64,000 bases of DNA. It comes from Pantoea sp. CCBC3-3-1. Its GTDB lineage: Bacteria > Pseudomonadota > Gammaproteobacteria > Enterobacterales > Enterobacteriaceae. The stretch is taken from the NCBI RefSeq assembly GCF_007981265.1, contig NZ_CP034363.1, positions 1,364,001 through 1,428,000 on the forward strand, in the 5' to 3' direction. Each line of letters opens with the position of its first letter. Positions within the stretch are counted from its first letter, which is position 1. The notes beneath the pieces were generated by a model. That model was not told the DNA's origin. It worked only from the letters and a program-made list of their open reading frames with translations, and ran no database searches. Shown one piece after another: positions 37,365-45,872 of this stretch. The position numbers and the translations under genes are program-made.

Positions 37365-40025
37365 ATGAACAGGTTCAAAGCCAGTCTTGTTGCAGTAGCG
37401 TTGATGTCAGTATCAGGAACTCATGCCGCGCTTGCGGACCAGAAAATTGTCGATCGGATTAGTCAATTCGATGTGAAGTATAACGTCACCGATAATCAGG
37501 CCGCACTGCACGGGGTGGATTGTGCTGCACTGGGTGCCGACTGGGCCTCCTGTAACCGGGCTACCATTACGTTAACGAATCCAGGTCCGGCGATAAACAG
37601 TCGGGACTGGGCAATTTACATGTCTAACGTTCATCAAACGCTGAAGGTGGAAAACGACCAGTTCCGCATGGTGCATATCGTTGGGGACTTAACGCGACTG
37701 GAACCTACAGAAAAATTCAAAGGTTTTGCGGCGGGTGAATCGGTGGAAATCCCGATAATTAATGAATACTGGCAGCTGTTTATCACTGACGTGATGCCGC
37801 GCTGGTATGTCACGTCGGGGGATGCCAGGCCAAAAGTTATCACCAGCACTGATTCGGAAACACTAACGAATTTTGTCGAGCCTTTCGGCGATCGGTGGAA
37901 GCGTATTGCGGATGATAAAAATGTACTGATGGACGCTGCCAGCCGCTTTGAGAAAAACAGTGATGTGATCCCGCTTCCTGCTTCAGCGTTGCGAGGGCAG
38001 ATTGTACCAACGCCATTACAGGTTAACATTCTGCCTGAGGATGCCGATCTGTCAAAGGGCGTCAGGCTTGATCTGGCTGCGCTTTCTGCTGATAAAGCGC
38101 TGGCGGTAAAACAACGTTTTGAGCTACTGGGACTGAAAGAGCAGGAGAAGGGCTATAAAATTTCCACCCGCATTGCGGGGGATACGTTGAGCAAAACGCT
38201 GGCGGTTGCGGGTGGTTATCATCTGACCATCGGCAAAGAAAAAGCGGAAGTGGTCGGTTACGATCAGAGCGGCGTGTTTTATGGTTTGCAGTCAATCCTC
38301 TCGCTGCTTCCTGCCGACGGCAGTGCGAAAATCGCCACTTTGCAAGCCAGTGACGCCCCACGCTTTGCGTATCGTGGCGTTTTCCTGGATGTGGCTCGTA
38401 ACTTTCACAGCAAAGCCGCGATAATGCGCATGTTAGACCAGCTGGCGGCCTGGAAAATCAACGTGTTCCATTTCCATCTTAGTGATGATGAAGGCTGGAG
38501 AATTGAGATCCCCGGCTTGCCGGAACTGACCGAGGTAGGCAGTAAACGCTGTCACGATCTCAGCGAGCAACGCTGTTTACTGCCGCAGCTGGGTTCAGGG
38601 CCGGAAAGTGATAACAACGGTAGCGGCTATTTCAGCCGTCAGGATTATATCGCGATAGTGAAATATGCGGCGGCGCGTGGCATTGAAGTGATCCCGGAAA
38701 TCGACATGCCTGCGCACGCGCGCGCAGCCGTCATCTCAATGGAGGCACGTTATAACAGGCTAATGGCACAAGGGAAAACCGCTGAAGCCTCCCAGTATCG
38801 TCTGGTCGATCCGACCGATAATTCGAATACGACTTCAGTACAGCTCTACGATCGTACCAGCTATCTTAATCCTTGCCTGGCTTCGTCCCTGCGCTTCACC
38901 GATAAAGTCATCAGTGAAATCCAGGCGATGCATCGTGAAGCCGGGCAGCCGATCAACACCTGGCACTTTGGCGGTGACGAGGCCAAAAATATTCGTTTCG
39001 GCACCGGCTATTCCGATATAAATAAACCTGTTGCGGGAACCGGCCTGCTCGACATGAGTAAAGAGGATAAGCCGTGGGCGAAATCACAGGTCTGTCAGGC
39101 CATGATCAAAGATGGCAAAGTCGAGGACATGGAACATTTGCCCAGCTACTTTGCGCGACAGGTCAGTCAGCAGGTGAAACAGCACGGCATTGGCAGAATG
39201 CAGGCGTGGCAGGATGGCCTGAAGGATGCCGAAAGTTCTCAGGCCTTTGCCACGGAGCACGTTGCGGTTAACTTCTGGGATACGCTGTACTGGGGCGGCT
39301 TTGATTCAGCCAATGACTGGGCGAACAAAGGTTATCAGGTCATTGTCTCTAACCCGGACTATGTCTATATGGATTTTCCGTATGAGGTGAATCCGCTGGA
39401 GCGCGGTTACTACTGGGGAACGCGCTTTAGCGATGAGCGTAAAATGTTCAGCTTTGCGCCGAATAACCTGCCACAAAACGCAGAAACCTCCGTAGACCGC
39501 GACGGCAAACCTTTTTCCGCGAAATCGGATAAAGCCTGGCCGGGCGCTTATGGCTTATCCGCCCAGCTGTGGAGCGAAACCGTGCGGACCGACGATCAGA
39601 TGGAATATATGATCTTTCCTCGCGTTGTTTCGGTTGCCGAGCGGGCCTGGCATCGGGCTGCATGGGAGCAGGATTATCAGCCGGGCAGAGAATATATCGG
39701 TGGGGAAACAGCGCATGTTGACCACCAGGCGCAGCGAAAAGACTGGCAGCGATTTGCTAATCTGTTGGGGCAGCGTGAGCTGGCAAAACTGGATAAATCA
39801 GGTATTCACTACCGTCTGCCGGTGCCGGGCGCACGCATCGTTGCTGGCAAGCTGGAAGCCAACATCGCATTGCCAGGGATTGCTATCGACTACTCGCTTG
39901 ACGAGGGAAAAAGCTGGCAGCGCTATGACCAGGCCGCGCAACCTGAGGTGAAGGGGAAGGCGATGGTGAGAGCGGTCAGCAGCGACGGCAAGCGCTTTAG
40001 CCGGAGTGAAACGCTGACAAACTGA
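37365..40025 (+). CDS. chb: Chitobiase, GH20 beta-N-acetylhexosaminidase
   Basis: Periplasmic enzyme that splits chitobiose and short chito-oligomers to GlcNAc. The ATG at 37365 gives 886 residues (Serratia chitobiase about 885); a frame reaching back to 37281 is an extension into chiP and lacks a signal peptide. Signal peptide at about 1-25. N-terminal carbohydrate-binding domain, GH20b domain, then the GH20 barrel with catalytic Asp538-Glu539 in HFGGDEA, and a C-terminal Ig-like domain. It lies 64 bases after chiP in a likely operon regulated with it. A cut between Ala and Asp in ALADQ is my estimate of signal cleavage. Confidence 0.94.
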   Translation: MNRFKASLVAVALMSVSGTHAALADQKIVDRISQFDVKYNVTDNQAALHGVDCAALGADWASCNRATITLTNPGPAINSRDWAIYMSNVHQTLKVENDQFRMVHIVGDLTRLEPTEKFKGFAAGESVEIPIINEYWQLFITDVMPRWYVTSGDARPKVITSTDSETLTNFVEPFGDRWKRIADDKNVLMDAASRFEKNSDVIPLPASALRGQIVPTPLQVNILPEDADLSKGVRLDLAALSADKALAVKQRFELLGLKEQEKGYKISTRIAGDTLSKTLAVAGGYHLTIGKEKAEVVGYDQSGVFYGLQSILSLLPADGSAKIATLQASDAPRFAYRGVFLDVARNFHSKAAIMRMLDQLAAWKINVFHFHLSDDEGWRIEIPGLPELTEVGSKRCHDLSEQRCLLPQLGSGPESDNNGSGYFSRQDYIAIVKYAAARGIEVIPEIDMPAHARAAVISMEARYNRLMAQGKTAEASQYRLVDPTDNSNTTSVQLYDRTSYLNPCLASSLRFTDKVISEIQAMHREAGQPINTWHFGGDEAKNIRFGTGYSDINKPVAGTGLLDMSKEDKPWAKSQVCQAMIKDGKVEDMEHLPSYFARQVSQQVKQHGIGRMQAWQDGLKDAESSQAFATEHVAVNFWDTLYWGGFDSANDWANKGYQVIVSNPDYVYMDFPYEVNPLERGYYWGTRFSDERKMFSFAPNNLPQNAETSVDRDGKPFSAKSDKAWPGAYGLSAQLWSETVRTDDQMEYMIFPRVVSVAERAWHRAAWEQDYQPGREYIGGETAHVDHQAQRKDWQRFANLLGQRELAKLDKSGIHYRLPVPGARIVAGKLEANIALPGIAIDYSLDEGKSWQRYDQAAQPEVKGKAMVRAVSSDGKRFSRSETLTN

Positions 40026-40049
40026 TTTACAAAATCTGAACAGCAGACG

Positions 40050-40079
40050 AAAAAAAACCGGTGAATTTCACCGGTTCTT
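40050..40079. terminator. Bidirectional terminator between chb and fur
   Basis: AACCGGTG / CACCGGTT stem with a five-base loop, with an A-run on the left and TTCTTT on the right, between two convergent genes. Confidence 0.85.
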
Positions 40080-40091
40080 TACTTGCACAGC

Positions 40092-40535
40092 TTACTTATC
40101 GTGCAGTGATTCGTCTTCGCGGCAGTCGCCGGTTGCGCAGTGACCATACAAATAGAGGCTATGGTTGCTGAGCTTGATGCCGTGACGTTCGGCGATATCA
40201 CGCTGACGGGTTTCGATTGATTCATCGCTGAACTCGATCACTTTACCGCAGTCCAGGCAGATAAGATGATCGTGATGATGCTGCTGCGTCAGTTCGAAAA
40301 CAGATTTACCGCCTTCAAAATTATGACGGGTCACGATACCCGCGTCGTCAAACTGGTTCAGAACGCGGTAAACCGTCGCCAGACCAATTTCTTCGCCCAT
40401 ATCGATCAGGCGTTTATATAAATCTTCCGCACTGACGTGATGGCTCTCTGGTTCCTGAAGCACTTCCAGAATTTTCAGTCGGGGAAGCGTGACTTTCAGG
40501 CCGGCCTTCTTTAATGCGGTGTTATTGTCAGTCAT
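40092..40535 (-). CDS. fur: Ferric uptake regulator Fur
   Basis: Global iron-responsive repressor. It is 147 residues (E. coli 148). A winged helix at about 1-82 is followed by the metal site HHHDHLIC. The structural zinc cysteines are Cys93, Cys96, Cys133 and Cys138, with unchanged numbering. The AUG is embedded in the end of an upstream open frame (ATGACTGA), the arrangement described for uof-fur coupling in E. coli. AGGA lies 11 bases upstream of the start. fldA lies upstream on the same strand behind a terminator. Confidence 0.98.
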   Translation of the reverse strand: MTDNNTALKKAGLKVTLPRLKILEVLQEPESHHVSAEDLYKRLIDMGEEIGLATVYRVLNQFDDAGIVTRHNFEGGKSVFELTQQHHHDHLICLDCGKVIEFSDESIETRQRDIAERHGIKLSNHSLYLYGHCATGDCREDESLHDK

Positions 40536-40779
40536 GCGGATATTGTCCTGTTACTTTGCTAGTCACTAAGTGGCTGAAAAGCCCTGAGCATCGGTCGACG
40601 CAAAAGCTGAGCGTCTCATTATAGAACTGATGCTTCGAAATAGAAACCACAGCGGGATTGCGCAACCGTTGAGGGAAGTAAGGATGAAAAGTCGTTACGT
40701 CCGGGAAAGCAAGTACCCATTTTCGCTGAGTTAACATTTCGCGCTGCCTCATCGCTGCCGCCGCCAGGGCGTAAGGCAT
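40528..40779 (-). CDS. Possible uof-like upstream frame overlapping fur start
   Basis: An open frame of up to 83 codons ends in ...VTGQYPHD with its TGA inside the fur AUG context, an eight-base overlap. In E. coli a short frame called uof ends in the same way and couples fur translation to RyhB control. The true start here is unclear: an in-frame GTG at 40566 would give 12 codons, and the ATG at 40779 would give 83. Neither has a convincing Shine-Dalgarno. Listed as a candidate only. Confidence 0.3.
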   Translation of the reverse strand: MPYALAAAAMRQREMLTQRKWVLAFPDVTTFHPYFPQRLRNPAVVSISKHQFYNETLSFCVDRCSGLFSHLVTSKVTGQYPHD

Positions 40780-40807
40780 ATTGATGAGCTGGGTGACCGA
40801 TGGCGTT

Positions 40808-40837
40808 ATTCTACAGTTTTGCAGATGAAAGTTACAA
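40808..40837 (-). promoter_or_regulatory. Candidate fur promoter
   Basis: On the minus strand TTGTAA, an 18-base spacer and TAGAAT, four and five of six consensus matches. It would give a leader of about 270 bases including the uof-like frame. The remaining bases between fldA and fur (40536-40909) hold no other recognised gene. Confidence 0.4.
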
Positions 40838-40861
40838 ATATGTACCTATTACTTCTATAGG

Positions 40862-40901
40862 AAAAAACAGTGACCCGATGTGAGATAGCTCGCACATCAG
40901 G
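40862..40901 (-). terminator. Terminator of fldA
   Basis: On the minus strand CCTGATGTG / CACATCGGG nine-pair stem (one wobble) with a ten-base loop; TTTTTT follows after a few bases. It lies nine bases after the fldA stop. Confidence 0.75.
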
Positions 40902-40909
40902 CCCTTTCC

Positions 40910-41440
40910 TTATGCCTCAAGAATCTCTTTCAGCTGGAGTTCTTCATAAATCTGTTTGACCCACTTTTCGGTACGTTCGTTGGTCAACTCCGGCTGACGA
41001 TCTTCATCGATGGCGAGGCCGAGGAAGTGATTGTCATCCGCCAGCCCTTTAGAGGCTTCAAAATGATATCCTTCGGTTGGCCAGTGACCGACGATGACCG
41101 CGCCGTTAGGCTCGATGATATCGCGGATAGTGCCCATCGCATCGCAGAAGTATTCTGCGTAGTCTTCCTGATCGCCACAACCAAACAGCGCAACCAGCTT
41201 ACCGTTGAAGTCGATCTCTTCCAGCGTAGGGAAGAAATCGTCCCAGTCACACTGGGCTTCGCCGTAATACCAGGTTGGGATGCCCAGCAGTAAAATATCA
41301 AAGGCTTCAAGGTCTTCTTTGCTGCTTTTAGCGATATCATGAACTTCCGCAACCTCTTTACCGAGCTGCTTCTGGATCATTTTTGCAATGTTTTCCGTAT
41401 TGCCCGTATCGCTGCCAAAGAAAATGCCTACGATTGCCAT
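40910..41440 (-). CDS. fldA: Flavodoxin 1
   Basis: FMN electron carrier for radical-SAM and reductive enzymes; the MiaB and LipA encoded in this window are typical clients. The 176-residue length equals E. coli. The FMN phosphate loop SDTGNTENIAK is at about 10-20, and the isoalloxazine-flanking residues lie in TWYYGE and CGDQEDYAEYF. AAGAGG lies upstream of the ATG. It stands upstream of fur, as in E. coli. Confidence 0.98.
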   Translation of the reverse strand: MAIVGIFFGSDTGNTENIAKMIQKQLGKEVAEVHDIAKSSKEDLEAFDILLLGIPTWYYGEAQCDWDDFFPTLEEIDFNGKLVALFGCGDQEDYAEYFCDAMGTIRDIIEPNGAVIVGHWPTEGYHFEASKGLADDNHFLGLAIDEDRQPELTNERTEKWVKQIYEELQLKEILEA

Positions 41441-41581
41441 GATGTTAATAACCTCTTAAAACTTATAATGGAGGCGGCTAGCCTGCTTGTGTTAACGGCA
41501 ATGATAGCAGACAGATTCAGGGGGATAAATCAGTAATCCGTCCGCATTTGTCGCTTTGTGCTTTGCCGCTGTATGAGCGTA

Positions 41582-41863
41582 TTAGCGCTCAGGATGGGCC
41601 AGCTGGGCCATCACCATTTCTTCAATCAGCTCGCTGCGGCTCATATTACGCTGCTCGGCAAGCTGGTTCAGAGCATCAACCGCGTCACTGTTCATTTTCA
41701 GTTCCACGCGCTTCAGCCCGCGCACTTTATCACGCTTAAGCTGATTGCGTTTGTTGATACGCAACTGCTCATCACGCGTCAGCGGATTGGTTTTCGGTCG
41801 TCCCGGGCGACGCTCATCTGCGAACAGATCGATCGTGGTGCGGTCCGTGTTTTCTTTTGCCAT
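41582..41863 (-). CDS. ybfE: YbfE family protein, ribbon-helix-helix-like
   Basis: A 93-residue protein matching E. coli YbfE (97 residues), a LexA-regulated gene of unknown function there. The charged N-terminal RRPGRPK is followed by a ribbon-helix-helix-like segment (VELKMNSDAVDALNQLAE, then SRSELIEEMV), suggesting DNA binding. I use the ATG at 41863 for MAKENTDR; ATGs at 41908 and 41980 are in frame, and the first would fit the predicted transcription start. None has a clear ribosome site. No CTG-N10-CAG LexA box was found upstream by eye. Confidence 0.85.
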   Translation of the reverse strand: MAKENTDRTTIDLFADERRPGRPKTNPLTRDEQLRINKRNQLKRDKVRGLKRVELKMNSDAVDALNQLAEQRNMSRSELIEEMVMAQLAHPER

Positions 41864-41950
41864 AGAATCGTGATACTGAAAGGCTGGAGTTCTGATGGAT
41901 TGAGCCATGATGTCACTGTCGTTGAGGCAGCGACAAAATTTTAGCGCGCC

Positions 41951-41980
41951 ATCATACCCCAGTGAAAGTCGTGACGACAA
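41951..41980 (-). promoter_or_regulatory. Candidate ybfE promoter
   Basis: On the minus strand TTGTCG, an 18-base spacer and TATGAT. Transcription would start near 41944, downstream of the ybfF stop, which allows ybfE to be expressed separately from ybfF. Confidence 0.5.
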
Positions 41981-41992
41981 TGATTTAGCTTT

Positions 41993-42775
41993 TTAACAAC
42001 CTTTTTGTTTCTGCTGAGCAAAAAAACGGCTGATAGCGCGTAAAACAGCATCAGGTTTTTCTGCATGCACCCAGTGACCCGCGCCGGCAATCACATGTGC
42101 GCGTGCCGCAGGGAACTGTTTCAGCAGTGCTTCACGATATTCCTCCGCCAGATAAGCGGAGAGTTCACCGCGAATAAACAGCGCCGGGCGTTGCCAGGCA
42201 GGCAGCGGTTGCCAGCCGATAATTCGATCATAGCATTGCCACAGCGCAGGGACATTAAATCGCCAGCGGCCTTCATGAAAGGACTTCAACAGGAATTGAA
42301 TCACCCCTTCTTCATTGATTGTCTGGCGCATCAGGGCAGCCGCTTCGCTACGCGAGGTGACGCCGGCTTCGCTTACCGCATTTAGCGCCGCAAAAATCTC
42401 ATCATGGTGACGGGTAGGGTAGGCGACCGGCGCAATATCAATTACCACCAGCTGTTCAACGCGTTCTGGTGCGAGGGAAGCCAGCGCCATTGCAATTTTT
42501 CCGCCCATCGAATGCCCAATAACCGCAAACTGCTCTACGCCCGCGTCATCCAGCGTTTCCAGCACGTCCTGAGCCATTTCCAGATAGTCCATTTTTTCAG
42601 AACGGGGAGAAAGTCCATGGTTGCGGACGTCCAGCTGGATCACCGGACGATCGTTTTTCAGGCTGCGGGCCAGAACGCCCAGATTATCCAGATTGCCAAA
42701 AAGGCCGTGAATCAGCACGACGGGCGAGTCAGAAACCGCAGATTGTTCAGATTGCAAGCGAGCATTCAATTTCAT
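41993..42775 (-). CDS. ybfF: YbfF alpha/beta-hydrolase esterase
   Basis: An alpha/beta hydrolase active on acyl-CoA and short esters in E. coli. It is 260 residues (E. coli 254). The oxyanion region is LIHGLFGNLDNLG, the nucleophile elbow is GHSMGG near 88-93, the acidic residue is around FIRGELSAYL, and the His is in GAGHWVHAEKP. It lies divergent from seqA. Confidence 0.95.
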   Translation of the reverse strand: MKLNARLQSEQSAVSDSPVVLIHGLFGNLDNLGVLARSLKNDRPVIQLDVRNHGLSPRSEKMDYLEMAQDVLETLDDAGVEQFAVIGHSMGGKIAMALASLAPERVEQLVVIDIAPVAYPTRHHDEIFAALNAVSEAGVTSRSEAAALMRQTINEEGVIQFLLKSFHEGRWRFNVPALWQCYDRIIGWQPLPAWQRPALFIRGELSAYLAEEYREALLKQFPAARAHVIAGAGHWVHAEKPDAVLRAISRFFAQQKQKGC

Positions 42776-42930
42776 GGCAAAGTTCTTACAGTGGAAACGA
42801 GGGGTTAGGGTATCATGGAATCACGATTCTCTGCCGGACTGACCAGATGAATCATGACCCTCTTTTTGCGGCATATTCTGACTTTTGCTGGCAAACAGGG
42901 CTGGCGCTACACCCCGGCAGGATTTAACTT

Positions 42931-42936
42931 TATAAT
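42931..42936 (+). promoter_or_regulatory. -10 element of a seqA-pgm promoter
   Basis: A perfect TATAAT lies 84 bases upstream of seqA. No -35 close to consensus was found at the expected distance. Between ybfF and seqA nothing else is recognisable. Confidence 0.45.
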
Positions 42937-43019
42937 CCTCGTGTTAGAGTTGAACGATCGCTACCCACTTGAGGTGCGCCCGAATCAGCTCTTATCAGCA
43001 ATAATCGTACTGGATCAAG

Positions 43020-43568
43020 ATGAAAACTATTGAAGTCGACGAAGAGCTCTACCGTTATATCGCCAGCCACACTCAGCATATTGGTGAAAGCGCCTCTGAC
43101 ATTTTGCGCCGCATGCTTAAATTTTCCGCAGGCCAAAGCGCGCCGGCTGCGCCTGTCGCTGTTTCCAGCGCGACTGGCGAGAAAGTCGCAGCGCCTGTAA
43201 AAGAGGAAGCACGTCCGCAGGATCGCGTTCGCGCGGTTCGCGAGCTGCTGCTGTCGGATGAGTATGCTGAACAGAAAAAAGCGGTTAACCGCTTTATGCT
43301 GATTTTGTCGACTTTATACAATCTGGATCCCAAGGGATTTGCCGCCGCGACAGAATCACTTCTGGGCCGCACGCGCGTTTACTTTGCAGGTAATCAACAG
43401 ACCCTGGTACAAAACGGCACCCATACCAAGCCACAGCATATTCCTGGGACGCCGTACTGGGTGATCACCAATACCAACACAGGTCGCAAACGCAGCATGG
43501 TTGAACATATCATGTCGTCAATGCAGTTCCCGACGGAACTGGCAGACAAAGTTTGCGGCACCCTCTAA
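43020..43568 (+). CDS. seqA: Replication-initiation regulator SeqA
   Basis: Binds hemimethylated GATC and sequesters oriC after initiation. It is 182 residues (E. coli 181). N-terminal oligomerisation helices (MKTIEVDEELYRYIA) lead through an Ala/Pro-rich linker (about 39-62) to the DNA-binding domain ending in FPTELADKVCGTL. The start has only GGATCAAG as a weak ribosome site, as in E. coli. Its stop is 32 bases before pgm, so the two form an operon. Confidence 0.97.
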   Translation: MKTIEVDEELYRYIASHTQHIGESASDILRRMLKFSAGQSAPAAPVAVSSATGEKVAAPVKEEARPQDRVRAVRELLLSDEYAEQKKAVNRFMLILSTLYNLDPKGFAAATESLLGRTRVYFAGNQQTLVQNGTHTKPQHIPGTPYWVITNTNTGRKRSMVEHIMSSMQFPTELADKVCGTL

Positions 43569-43600
43569 CTGATAAACTTTAGCGTCAGGGAGAAGCGCCA

Positions 43601-45241
43601 ATGGCCAATCACCCCCGTGCCGGGCAACCAGCCCAGCAGAGCGATTTGATTAACGTTGCACAATTAACTTCGCAGTATTATGTCCTGCAACCTGAGCCAG
43701 GCAATGCAGAACATGCGGTGAAATTCGGCACATCCGGCCATCGCGGCAGTGCAGGACGTCATAGTTTCAATGAGACGCATATTCTGGCCATTGCTCAGGC
43801 AATCGCGGAAGAGCGTAAAAAGAATGGCGTTACAGGCCCTTGCTACGTAGGGAAAGATACGCACGCGCTGTCTGAACCGGCAATCATTTCCGTACTGGAA
43901 GTGCTGGCGGCCAACGGTGTTGATGTCATCGTGCAGCAGGACAACGGCTATACGCCAACGCCTGCGATTTCCAACGCCATCCTTGAGCATAATAAAGCAG
44001 GCGGCGCGCAGGCTGACGGTATCGTCATCACGCCTTCGCACAACCCACCTGAAGACGGCGGCATCAAGTACAATCCACCGAACGGCGGACCGGCTGATAC
44101 TAACGTCACTAAAGTGGTTGAAGATCGTGCTAACGCCCTGATCAAAGATGGCCTGAAAGACGTTAAGCGTATCTCCCTGGCTAAAGCCTGGGAAAGCGGC
44201 CATTTGCAGGAGAAAGATCTGATCCAGCCTTATATTGAGGGCCTGGCGCAAATCATTGATATTCCTGCTATTCAGAAAGCCGGCCTGAAAATTGGCGTCG
44301 ATCCATTAGGCGGCTCCGGCATTGCTTACTGGCAGCGTATTGCAGAATTCTACAACCTGGATCTGACTATCGTTAACGATTCTGTCGACCAGACCTTCCG
44401 CTTTATGCATCTGGATAAAGATGGCGTTATCCGTATGGATTGCTCGTCTGAGAGCGCGATGGCGGGCCTGCTGGCGCTGCGTGATAAGTTCGATCTCGCT
44501 TTTGCTAACGATCCGGATTATGACCGCCACGGTATCGTCACGCCTGCTGGCCTGATGAATCCTAACCATTACCTGGCTGTCGCGATCAATTACCTGTTCC
44601 AGCATCGTCCTCAGTGGGGCAAAGACGTTGCCGTCGGCAAAACGCTGGTATCCAGCGCGATGATCGACCGCGTGGTGAACGATATTGGCCGCAAGCTGGT
44701 GGAAGTCCCGGTTGGCTTCAAATGGTTTGTTGATGGTCTGTTTGACGGCAGCTTCGGCTTTGGCGGCGAAGAGAGCGCGGGTGCGTCTTTCCTGCGCTTT
44801 GACGGTTCGCCATGGTCTACTGACAAAGACGGCATCATCATGTGCCTGCTGGCGGCAGAGATCACGGCTGTCACCGGTAAAAATCCGCAGCAGCATTATG
44901 ACGAGCTGGCTGAGCGTTTCGGTGCGCCAAGCTACAACCGCCTGCAGGCTTCTGCCACTTCTGCGCAAAAAGCAGCGCTGTCTAAGCTGTCACCAGAAAT
45001 GGTCAGCGCAGATACGCTGGCTGGCGATCCGATCACTGCACGCCTGACTGCCGCGCCTGGCAACGGCGCGTCAATCGGCGGTCTGAAAGTGATGACCGAG
45101 AACGGCTGGTTTGCGGCTCGTCCGTCCGGTACGGAAGATGCCTATAAAATCTATTGTGAAAGCTTCCTGGGTGCTGAGCATCGCGAGAAGATCGAAAAAG
45201 AAGCAGTAGAAATTGTCAGTGAAGTGTTGAAAAACGCCTGA
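43601..45241 (+). CDS. pgm: Phosphoglucomutase
   Basis: Interconverts glucose-1-P and glucose-6-P, linking glycogen and UDP-glucose supply to glycolysis. The 546-residue length equals E. coli. The phosphoserine is Ser146 in [12 protein letters not shown]. The metal-binding loop contains NDPDYDRHG, the sugar-binding loop is GGEESAG, and the phosphate-binding loop is [18 protein letters not shown] precedes the ATG. It is followed by a strong terminator. Confidence 0.98.
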   Translation: MANHPRAGQPAQQSDLINVAQLTSQYYVLQPEPGNAEHAVKFGTSGHRGSAGRHSFNETHILAIAQAIAEERKKNGVTGPCYVGKDTHALSEPAIISVLEVLAANGVDVIVQQDNGYTPTPAISNAILEHNKAGGAQADGIVITPSHNPPEDGGIKYNPPNGGPADTNVTKVVEDRANALIKDGLKDVKRISLAKAWESGHLQEKDLIQPYIEGLAQIIDIPAIQKAGLKIGVDPLGGSGIAYWQRIAEFYNLDLTIVNDSVDQTFRFMHLDKDGVIRMDCSSESAMAGLLALRDKFDLAFANDPDYDRHGIVTPAGLMNPNHYLAVAINYLFQHRPQWGKDVAVGKTLVSSAMIDRVVNDIGRKLVEVPVGFKWFVDGLFDGSFGFGGEESAGASFLRFDGSPWSTDKDGIIMCLLAAEITAVTGKNPQQHYDELAERFGAPSYNRLQASATSAQKAALSKLSPEMVSADTLAGDPITARLTAAPGNGASIGGLKVMTENGWFAARPSGTEDAYKIYCESFLGAEHREKIEKEAVEIVSEVLKNA

Positions 45242-45257
45242 TTGACCGTTTAACGGA

Positions 45258-45285
45258 AAGGCGCTGAATCCAGCGCCTTTTTTTT
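45258..45285 (+). terminator. Terminator of seqA-pgm
   Basis: AAGGCGCTG / CAGCGCCTT stem with a four-base loop, followed by a T-run. Confidence 0.95.
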
Positions 45286-45542
45286 GTCTTTTTTACCCTC
45301 CTTTCTCACCGCTTCCTTATCCGTTGCGCGACTCGATAACCATTCAGCACGTTCGGCACAGGGTATTTATGTGAATGAAAAGTGATCAAAAGCACCCTGT
45401 TAACTTTTTTGTAACTTAATGACGGCCGACGGGCAAAAATGGCGATTTTTTCTACAAAATAGTGGTCGGATGAGTAGTAAAATTACAACGTAAGCGTTAT
45501 CATTTTCGCCAGAATACCCCAGCCCATTTACCCGGAGGACGT
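45286..45542 (+). other. Gene-free leader upstream of ybfA
   Basis: A/T-rich stretch with no gene. Together with the terminator it makes a 301-base gap between pgm and ybfA. TAAAAT near 45478-45483 is a possible -10 without a good -35. E. coli carries potE-speF and kdpABCDE between these genes; nothing of them remains here. Confidence 0.55.
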
Positions 45543-45749
45543 ATGAACCTTTATCAACCTTATTCGGTACGCCGTATTTTAATGCGTCGTCTTGCGGTGA
45601 TCCTGGTCGGTGTCGCTGCATTACCCATCATGCTTTTCCGCCACGACAGAGCCAAATTTTATAGCTATCTGCACTGCGTCTGGTTAAAGACCAGTACCCA
45701 GCCAGTCTGGCTGGCGCAATCAGAAGCCGCAGGTGGCGATTTCTGGTGA
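45543..45749 (+). CDS. ybfA: YbfA/DUF2517 family small membrane protein
   Basis: A 68-residue protein aligning end to end with E. coli YbfA. One hydrophobic segment lies at about 15-33 (MRRLAVILVGVAALPIMLF), followed by the conserved HDRAKFYSYLH and a C-terminal GDFW. Function unknown. CGGAGG lies five bases upstream of the ATG. It is monocistronic, with a terminator starting five bases after the stop. Confidence 0.93.
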   Translation: MNLYQPYSVRRILMRRLAVILVGVAALPIMLFRHDRAKFYSYLHCVWLKTSTQPVWLAQSEAAGGDFW

Positions 45750-45754
45750 TAATC

Positions 45755-45778
45755 TCCCGCTCCGGCGGGATTTTTTTT
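45755..45778 (+). terminator. Terminator of ybfA
   Basis: TCCCGC / GCGGGA stem with a four-base loop and eight T. Confidence 0.95.
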
Positions 45779-45843
45779 GCCTTTCTTTCAACTTTTTCTC
45801 AGTATCACTGGGCCTGAAGGCAACTTTTCAGCTACACTTAAAC

Positions 45844-45870
45844 TTCTACAAAACGTAGGAGGTTGTACAA
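45844..45870 (+). promoter_or_regulatory. Paired TTSTACAA motifs upstream of ybgA
   Basis: TTCTACAA (45844-45851) and the perfect palindrome TTGTACAA (45863-45870), centred 19 bases apart, flank the AGGAGG ribosome site of ybgA. TGTACA-type motifs are reported targets of MerR-family light regulators of photolyase genes in other proteobacteria; a link here is speculation. Confidence 0.3.
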
Positions 45871-45872
45871 GT

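Noticed and set aside
45500..45515. GCGTTATCATTTTCG upstream of ybfA as a Fur box
   Set aside because: It matches only part of the 19-base consensus and lacks symmetry, so it is not supported.
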